DNA of 64,000 nt, from the NCBI RefSeq assembly GCF_027409185.1, contig NC_084463.1, positions 157,158,369 through 157,222,368 on the forward strand, written 5' to 3'. Shown here piece after piece: positions 44,590 through 64,000 of this stretch; position 1 is the first letter of the stretch; each line of letters begins with the position of its first letter. Source of the DNA: Cynocephalus volans. Lineage: Eukaryota > Chordata > Mammalia > Dermoptera > Cynocephalidae. The position numbers were made by a program, and so were the translations under genes. The notes beneath the pieces are model-generated. The model was not told the DNA's origin and did no database searches. It saw nothing but the letters and a program-made list of their open reading frames with translations.

Positions 44590-44905
44590 CAAAGAAATGA
44601 TAAATATTTTAGGTGACGAATATGCTAATTACCCTAAGCTGATCATTACACATTTTGTACATATATCAAAATATCACTCTGTACCCCATAAATATAATAT
44701 ATTTATCATTATTTATAAATCAATTAATAATTTATTAATTTATAAATAATTGTCCATAAATATGTACAATTATTACAGGTTAATGAAAAAAATATATATA
44801 TATTTTGGTAACTGGCCTGTAAGGGGATCCAAACACTTGACCCTGGTGTTACAGCACCACACTCTTCCAGTTTAAAAAACAATAACAACAACAACATATT
44901 GAATA
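44590..44905 (+). mobile_element. Nested L1 3' end plus SINE fragment inside L1 ORF2
   Basis: The outer L1 ORF2 breaks at aaacattgtcaaagaaat and resumes at aaagaaaacctaaataaatg, which are adjacent in intact L1. The insert starts with an L1M-type 3' end (tgctaattaccctaagctgatcatta, acatatatcaaaatatcac, gtaccccataaatat), followed by AT-rich sequence and a reverse-oriented tRNA-SINE fragment at about 44803-44871. Confidence 0.65.
44803..44871 (-). mobile_element. tRNA-derived SINE fragment
   Basis: ttttggtaactggcctgtaaggggatccaaacacttgaccctggtgttacagcaccacactct is the reverse complement of the monomeric SINE, lacking its 5' end. Diverged. Confidence 0.65.
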
Positions 44906-46129
44906 CAATTAAAGAAAACCTAAATAAATGAAAAGACATCTCTCATGTTCATGGATTTGAAGACTTGATATAACAAAGATGATAAAGTTTTCTGCAGATT
45001 CAATGTAATTCCTACCAAAATTCCAACTGCTTTTTTTGCAGAAATGGGCAAGGTGACCCTTAAATTCATATGGAATTGCAAGGAACCGTGAAGCCAAAAC
45101 AGTCTTGAAAAAGAAGAATAAATTTGGTAAACTCACACTTCCTGATTTCAAAATTTCTACACAGCTACGTAATCAAAACTGTGGCACTGACATAAGGCTA
45201 GACATATAGACCGATGAAATGGAATTGAAAGTCCAGAAATAAACCTATATCTCTACTGTCAATTGAATTTCACAAGGGTTCCCAGACCATTCAATGGAGA
45301 AAGAATAATCTTTTCAACAAACAGTGCATGGGCAACTGGATATTCACATACAAAAGAAGGAAGTTGGACCTTTACCTCATACCATGTACAAAAATTAACT
45401 CAAAATAGGTCAAATTCCGACATGTAAGAGCTAAAACTATAAAATTCTTAGAAGAAAACATAGGGGTAAATCTTTCTGACCTTGGATTTGGCAATGATTT
45501 CTTAGATATGACACCAAAAGCACAAATGACAAAAGAAAAAATAGGTAAACTGGACTTCATCAAAATTAACTTTTATGCATCAAAGGGTATCTGCAAGAAA
45601 GTGAAAAGACAACCTACAGAATGAGAGAAAATGTTTGTAAATCCTGTCTGATAAGGGTCTAGTATCTAGAACATATAAAAAACAACTCAACAAGCTAAGC
45701 AATCCAACCAAAAAATGGGCAAAAGACATGGCTAGACATTTCTCCAATGAAGATATACAAATGGCCAATAGGCACATGAGAAGATGCTCAAAGTTATTTG
45801 TCATTTGGGCAACGCAAATCAGAACCGCAATGAGATAGCACTGCACTCCCACTAGGGTGGCTTTAATTTAAACAGATAAATGCAAAATAACAAGTGTTGC
45901 TGAGGATGTGAAGAAATTGTACATCAAAATGGTTAGATTGATGAATATTCAGTACATAAACTTTACCTCTATATTTAAAAAAAAGACTGCAAGGAAATAC
46001 ATCAAAAGGATAACATGTGGTGTTTCCGTTTTCTACTGCTCTGTAGTTTCCTAACTGCTTATGATAACCATGTAGTATTTTTGAAATGGAAACAATAATA
46101 ATCTTAAATCTCTTATCATTGTCTAAAGC

Positions 46130-46290
46130 GAGACTTTCAAATTTCCATGTGTACAAAAATCACCTGGGGATCCTGTTAAAATGCAGATGCTGATTGAGTA
46201 GGTCTAGGTGGGGCCTGAGATTCTGCATTTCTGACAAGCTTCCCAATGAGCTTGAAGCACCTGGGCCCCAGCCGCAAGTCTGAGAAGCCA
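46130..46290 (-). mobile_element. MER5A-like hAT DNA transposon remnant
   Basis: aaaatcacctggggatcctgttaaaatgcagatgctgattgagtaggtctaggtggggcctgagattctgcatttct is the typical body of MER5A, a non-autonomous hAT-Charlie element. Confidence 0.8.
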
Positions 46291-46909
46291 GGGGCTAGAA
46301 GCCAGCAGCTGGAGGGAATGGACTGATTAAGCAATTCACCAAAGCTGAGGGGCCCACAGAGAAAAGGCTGTTTAATTCCGAACCTGCTTCGTCAGGAGCC
46401 TATACTGTGTAGGTCATATTTAAACTAAGAAATGATTCATTCCTTGTCTATCTGCAATTCATATTTAACTGTCCTGCATTTTGATTTGCTAAGTCTGGTA
46501 GTGGAGAGGGTCGGAGCTGTGGGATCCCAGCCAAGCTGCACCTGAGGCAGGACAAGGTGACTAAAGGCGGATTGCTTGGTGGTCCTGTTGTCCTAGCAGA
46601 TAGTCGTCTATATGGCTTACTGCTCACCTGGCCTGTCCTGGGCCTTCCTCCCCTACATTTGTCCCCCTATAACAGGTAGATGACCCTTCCTATTCCCCAG
46701 GGTTTTTTTTTTTGCTAATTAGATGACATCATATCTAAAAAGTACTTACTGCACTACCTGGCACCCAGTAAGTGCTCAAGATGTGAGAGAAAATATATTG
46801 TTTCTCTTCTCTCCCTCACACAATGCCGAGTGCAGTGCTAAGCAGGGTGGGCATTTAGTGCCTGCCTGTGGGACATCCTGCAGCAGCAGAGGGACACTGT
46901 GCTGACTGA

Positions 46910-47065
46910 GGCAGATGACCTGCGTTTACTGCCGAGCTCTGACTCTACTTCTTTGTGCCTGCAGGCAAGTCATTTTCCTTCTCTACCCCTCAGTTTCTTG
47001 GTCTGCAAAATGAGCAGTTGGATGAGGAACCATTAACATTCTCTCATGACATGTCAAACTACTCA
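46910..47065 (+). repeat. MIR SINE fragment
   Basis: Plus-oriented MIR core: gagctctgactctacttctttgtg, gcaagtcattttccttctc, cctcagtttcttggtctgcaaaatgag. Confidence 0.65.
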
Positions 47066-49278
47066 CATGCCCATTTGACGGATGAGGAAACTGAGGCTAC
47101 TGACTGGTAGTGAATATGTGATGGCATCCAGGTCATCTCACACCTGGCCCAATTCCTGACCCATGATGTTCCTCTTCCTCCTCCTCCCCTGTCATTAGCC
47201 CCAGCAGTTCTGAGCAGGTGGGGTGGGGTGTGGATGGGTCAGTACCTCACCTGGCTGACCTCAGTGGGGCAGAGTCCATGGGGGACAGGGCAGCTTGGGG
47301 ATCCCAGCACTGTCCCCAAGGTGGTGGTGAATCCTCTTGCTTTACGTCTCTAGTTGGACCGGCTCTGGTCTATTTCATGCTATTGCATTGTTACTGGCAG
47401 GACTGGACTAGGTGAAGCTGGACCAGGTGTGTCCCGGCTTCTCCCTGCCTCCTCTAGTTCCTGTTGTCTTTCTGCAGTAGCCAGATCTTATGCATTCATC
47501 TCTTTGAGTGCTGAGTCTTCCCAGCCCTTCAGGGATCAGGGCTGCCTGACCTCAGGGTAGAGGTGTTGTGGTCTGCTCTGCTTCCAGGTCCTGGACCGGC
47601 AGTATCCCTCCTCTCCCCTGTCCAGTTGTGCCAAGCCCCCTCCTTTTCTTTCTTGGCTTCTGCCCTGTTTGTTCTGTGATTGGCCCAAGAGAAGGGTGTG
47701 GGCTGGCAGGGCCCTACACAGAGCCTGGAGGTAGCATCCAGGCCTAGCTGGCCCACCCCAGGGCCCTCTGCCCACTGTCCCCAGCCAAGCTGGGTCCCCT
47801 TCTTCCTGCCCAGCTGAGGCAGGGCCTGGAAGGGCACCGTGGCAGGCCCTCTGTGATGCTCCTGTTGCCATGGCAATCCTAGGAGAGAAGGCCATAGCAT
47901 TCCTCCACCCATCTGCCCAGCTCTGCTCTGCCTCCTCTCAGAGATGGTTCTCTGCTGGGGGGCTCAAGAGCACAAGCTCTGCTGTAGTCAAAGTCTCTTC
48001 TATGCACCCCCATCCCTCGGACCTCCCTTCAACCCCAACAGAGACCACTGCCCTAACAGATAAGACTCCATCCCTCAGAAACTGACCTCCACTGCAGAGG
48101 TGATGGTGGGGAGTGGAAAGGGCACAGGATCTAAAACCACAAGATTCAGATTCCAGTCCCAGGTCATGTATAGCCAGGTGACCTTGGACCAGGTGAGCCT
48201 TTAGATTCAGTATCCTCCAAAAACTTGGATAGAATGTCATACTGAACCATCCCTTGGTGATGCCTCTGTGACTTGTCATAGTCTGTTCCCTTGACATGTA
48301 ACACTCTCCCATCCATCTCAGCTCAGTGAACTCCTATTCATGCTTCAAGACCCAACTCAAATGCTCCCTTTTCTGTAAAAAGTTTCCCTGACCTCAGTGT
48401 ACTTGGCACAGACCTTAAGCCTTGCCATTTTGTGTTAGAGCTAGTTAAGTGTTTCCCTTGTTTTAATTTGACTATGAGTTCTTGGAGGCAGGAATCAGAT
48501 TAGGTTCTGTTCTGGCATCAGAAATAGTTTGTTGAATAACTACTTTGTGGAATAGAAAGCAGAAGAGGGCCACCCTGACTAGGTTGGGCACAATTCTTGC
48601 AGGGGGTCAATCCAGGTATGGCTTGAGTCAATCGGTGCTTGTTCTGGCTCTACTGTGTGTCTGAGTTGTGCCTGGATGGCTGGGGAAATTTTCATGGCTG
48701 AGACTCAGTGGGAGAGACCATGACTTGTACCTGTCTCAGCACTCAGGTGGGGCCAGGAGCAGCTGGGTGTCTCTGGGGACATCCTGGGGCACCTGGGAGG
48801 GAAAGGGAGACTGGGGAAGCATTGTCAGGTGGTCCTGGTTGGACTTCTGGGATTTTGCCAAAGAGCCTGTGGTGCAGGGAAAAGGGAAGAGGGTTCCAGT
48901 GTCCCCTACCTCCCTCTCACAGCTCTATGGCGCTGTCAGGGTCAGGGGGAGGAGGGAGACTTCCAGTGCCAGCTCCACGGTCTACTCTGACCCTGGCCAG
49001 TGGACAAGGCTTCCCAGGCCAGAGCCAGCTAGTCATGGCTGCCCTCCAGTGGCCACCACAGGGGAGGCAGGAACCTGTCCCCACAAAGGCAGGGTTCTCA
49101 TTTATTCCTTTAACTAATACAGAGTGGGTTTCACTGTGCCAGGCATGGTGCCAAGCACATGTTTTAACTTTACCTAAAAATATATTAAACATTTGCCAAG
49201 TCAAAACCTCTCTCCTGAGTGTCAGTATGTGTTGGCAGAACAAAGGGATATAAGGTAAGGAAATAATCTCTTACAATA

Positions 49279-49453
49279 GTGGTTCTCAGCCCAGGTTCTG
49301 CATTAGAATCACCGGGGGGAAACTGAAAAAATACCGATGCCTGGGCCCCATCCAGACCAATTGAATCAGAATCTGTGGGGGTGGAGCTCAGGCATCAGTG
49401 GGTTGTAGCTGCTCCCCAGGAAAAGTTAATGGGCAGCCAGGCTGAGAACCACT
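49279..49453 (+). mobile_element. MER5A-like hAT DNA transposon with terminal inverted repeats
   Basis: Begins agtggttctcagccc and ends gctgagaaccact, matching inverted ends, with the body gaatcaccgggggg, cctgggccccatccagacca and attgaatcagaatctgtggg. This is close to a full-length MER5 element. Confidence 0.85.
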
Positions 49454-49904
49454 GGTTTAAAGAGTTGACTAACATGTTTCCCATCCAAAATTCTCACCTG
49501 GCTGCCGAAGTAGGAGTTGTTTTCCCATTTTGCTGATGAGGAGACAGGGACAAGTGAATCCACTCCTTTGCCTGTTTCAGTTAAGCACAGCGATGGGGCA
49601 GAGCGAAGGCAGCAAATACTCCTGCAGGCTGTCCCTGGTCTCTGAAGACAGTAGCTCGTATAACAACAGCTGTATTGTTTGCCGTGATTAGAAAAGTACC
49701 CAAGGTCATGAAATAGTTTTATTTTTTTTCCAGGCAGAGAATTATAAAGTCCCAAGTTGTGTGTATAAAATTCACCTGCAATCTCAGCATTAACTTAAGG
49801 AGTAAGTTTGAGGGGATGGGGAGGGGAGGGAGAGAGAACGAGCGGGAGGAAGCAGAAGGGAGTGGGAGAGGGGATTTATTTTAAGGCTCGGGGTCATGTT
49901 GTAA

Positions 49905-50090
49905 AGCAGGGCTTCTGGAAGTATGGTTCTGAGACTTGGGCATCATCATCCCCTGCAGTGCTTGATAAAAATGCAACATTTCCAAGGCCACAGAATCAGA
50001 CTCTGGAGAAGGATCCTGAGAAGTTTCACATTTGATAAACATTCCGGGCGATTCTTACAGCCACTAAAGACCAGGAACCACTGCTACTCT
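49905..50090 (+). mobile_element. MER5-like hAT DNA transposon remnant
   Basis: tatggttctgagacttgggcatcatcatcccctgcagtgc, gccacagaatcagactctgg, then ccaggaaccactgc. It has the same general layout as the element at 49279 but is more diverged. Confidence 0.6.
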
Positions 50091-50509
50091 GAGCTCTGTT
50101 CTTTTCACTTAACAATACACGATGAGCGATCAGCGTGTTGGTAGACGCCCATCACTTCCAGCGTCTTAGGAGAGCCCTCAGGTATGGATCGATCTACTAA
50201 AATTTATTGAATCCGCTGCCGAGATTTTAACCAGCTACCGTTGGGGATCTGGGCGCATACTCCCATCCTGCACCAGGTGGCTGGGAGCCAGCAGCATAAA
50301 CACCAGGGCTGCTATGTCATCCCCCACCAGCCCTCGTCCCCACATACCAGACCCCTGCCCCCTTCTCCTTCCATTGCTCTGAAGCAGCCGAGGCCACGTC
50401 CTGCCAACGAATCATGGCCAGAATAACCTATGATGTCACCAGCAGCCAATCAGAGCTCCTCATCAGTATGTGCAGTGAATTCTGTCCCTCTTACCGAGAT
50501 GATGAAATT

Positions 50510-50650
50510 CCAAAGCAACACCATCCTTTTCAGACAGGGACACTGGGGCTCGGAGAGAAGCAGACGCTCACCCAGGGTCACCACACACAGGTGGCAGAGC
50601 TGGGACTATAAACCAGAACTCCTGATTGTAGCCCAGTGTTCTTTCTACAG
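50510..50650 (-). repeat. MIR SINE fragment
   Basis: cccttttcagacagggacactggggctcggagagaag then cacccagggtcaccacacag, ggtggcagagctgggactataaaccagaactcctg: reverse-oriented MIR. Confidence 0.65.
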
Positions 50651-52086
50651 CCCATAGGGCTGCTGAGGCCACCCAGGACCTGGACAGAGTCTCCCCGCTG
50701 CGCCCCAGCTCCTGGCCCAGATGAGGCCCAGATCCTCCTTCCCCTCCAACTCTCTCTGCAAGACCTCGGGAGTCAGGACGTGGGTGTAACAGATCCCTCA
50801 ATATCCCAATTTCAGGCCATGGTAGAAGGGGGGTTGCCCCAAATTCCAGCCTTGGTCTCAGTCTGACGCCCCCCAGGAAGGAATTAGAGGGGCCCTGGCT
50901 GGCTGTACTGGCTGCTGCTTGTGAGCAGATTACAGGAGGGGCCAGACAAGGGCTCCTTTGTGGAGGCCTGGCTTAGGGAGTCAGGTGACTGCTCAGCACA
51001 CGCGTGGGTAGCACCAGCCTCTAAGTGAGGCCTGGGGCACTGGCCACAGAGCCCCAGAGAATCCCACTAGTCCAGTGGCCAGACTTTTTGTGGGATCACC
51101 CAACCAGCCCGGAGCCCCATCTGTGAGTAGAGGGTGCCCCAGGTGGACTGGGCTGGGGCTTTGAGGGGCTTCGGGGTAGATGACTGTCCTTGTTTGCGTG
51201 TGTGTGATGGGTGCACATGGGCAGCACACATGCAGTGGTGTGGGCACCTGTACGTCTGTGCACAGGCCCTGAGGGAGGATTGAGCTTGGAATGCACCAGG
51301 CACAGACAGACAGCTAGTGTGGCTGCATCAGAGCACGTGGGAAGAGTGGGGGAGGGGGCCGATCATTGCTTCAGTATTTTTTTATTGAGCACCTTCTATG
51401 AGAACACAATAGGAGCTTTCATTCTGAGAAAACAGGCAGTAAATGAGCAGATATGCTGTATAATATAATTTTAAGTAGTGAGATGTGCTGTGTAGAAAAA
51501 TCGAGCAAGGTGAGGGGACAGAGAGTGCCAGTGGCAGTAGGGCACTATTTTCAGGTAAGATGGTTGGGGACATCCTTTCTGAGGAGATGATCTGGAGTGG
51601 GGATGAGCCAGGCAGTTATGTCAGGAGGAGAATCCCCCAGGCAGGAGGCTCAGCAGGTGGAAAGGCCCTGGGGCCACCCTTCAGTAAACATTATTAGAAC
51701 ATCTCCGCCAGCCAGGCTCTGTCCTGGACCTCCTTCTCACTCTGGGGAGATTAGAGGGAGCTTGGAAAGCTAATGAGCACCATGGGCTCAGAACACTGCC
51801 TAGCTTGGAGGACCTGCACTCAGTGTGCAGATGTTACCACTGTCACTGCCTTTGTCATCATACAAAATGAAGGGCACATGCCAGTACTCAGACCTATGTC
51901 TTCCCTGCCAAGGCTGTGGGCAGACTTTGGGCTCATTCTCTTGTGTTCCCACCTCCCACAGGCAGTCAGAACTGGGAGGGCCTTGGAGACTAGCCCCTTC
52001 CCTTCCCAATGTCCAGTGGGGACAGCTGAAGCCCAAGGCAGGGAAGGGTCCTGGTTAAGGTCACACGAGTCCCAGAGAGGATCTGA

Positions 52087-61460
<9,374 letters not shown>

Positions 61461-61559
61461 TTGTTTCATTTTGATTAGTGTGACTAGAACTGAATTGTGG
61501 CACTTAAGGAATCTGGAAGATGGCCTAGATAGATTTCTGGCCCATCTCAAGATCTCAAA

Positions 61560-64000
<2,441 letters not shown>

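Larger units (their letters stand above)
35570..45985 (+). mobile_element. AT-rich block of nested L1/HAL1 retroelements
   Basis: About 10 kb of A-rich sequence, mostly plus-oriented LINE-1 and HAL1 remains. From about 38150 to 39890 it matches HAL1-type sequence. From about 39900 to 42270 it reads as the ORF1 coiled-coil and RNA-binding region followed by the inter-ORF segment and the start of ORF2. From 42476 on it is ORF2: caaccctttagttagactga-like sequence, the reverse-transcriptase motif around gggatttatccagggaatgc near 43950, and late ORF2 up to about 45930. All frames are broken by stops and indels. Younger elements are nested in it and listed separately. No host gene is seen. Confidence 0.8.

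Noticed and set aside
51334-51339. CACGTG as the BEST1 MITF promoter E-box
   Set aside because: The motif is present, but I cannot place the BEST1 first exon, so assigning this single E-box to its promoter would be guesswork.

Overview
The window is mammalian nuclear DNA. Coding sequence is split into short exons with GT-AG borders, promoters sit in CpG islands, and introns and spacers are full of SINEs, LINEs and old LTRs. Four genes are recognisable by protein sequence and lie in the order known for human chromosome 11q12: FADS3 (minus), RAB3IL1 (minus), BEST1 (plus), FTH1 (minus). All four look intact. The commonest young SINEs are tRNA-Ile-like monomers and dimers with no 7SL-derived Alu or B1. 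This fits the CYN SINEs described from colugos (Dermoptera). That species call is inference from memory of the family and is only moderately secure; a bat or another placental is not excluded.

Layout. 1-3400: the 5' end of FADS3 (exon 1, start of intron 1, CpG-island promoter). 3400-9200: spacer with SINEs, MIRs and an L1 3' end. 9200-28400: all of RAB3IL1, ten coding exons giving 382 residues, with a CpG-island promoter around 27.9-28.4 kb. 28400-35500: spacer with SINEs and MIRs. 35500-46000: an AT-rich block of nested retroelements (HAL1/L1, two MaLR-type LTRs, an unidentified processed retrocopy, an L1 3'-end-like insertion, SINEs). 46000-52100: BEST1 upstream region with MER5-like DNA transposon remnants. 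52145-61450: BEST1, ten coding exons giving 585 residues. 61560-64000: the 3' part of FTH1 (exons 4, 3 and 2); its first exon, with the start codon and iron-responsive element, lies past the right edge.

The genes do not form one pathway. FADS3 is a front-end desaturase acting on sphingoid bases, RAB3IL1 (GRAB) is a Rab exchange factor, BEST1 is a calcium-activated anion channel of retinal pigment epithelium, and FTH1 is the ferroxidase subunit of ferritin. BEST1 and FTH1 converge tail to tail with a few hundred bases or less between their 3' ends. I found no sign of an undescribed biological system. The points worth a second look are the lineage-specific SINE architectures, a GC-rich SINE subtype, the nested retroelement stack and a few candidate regulatory or alternative-exon sequences.
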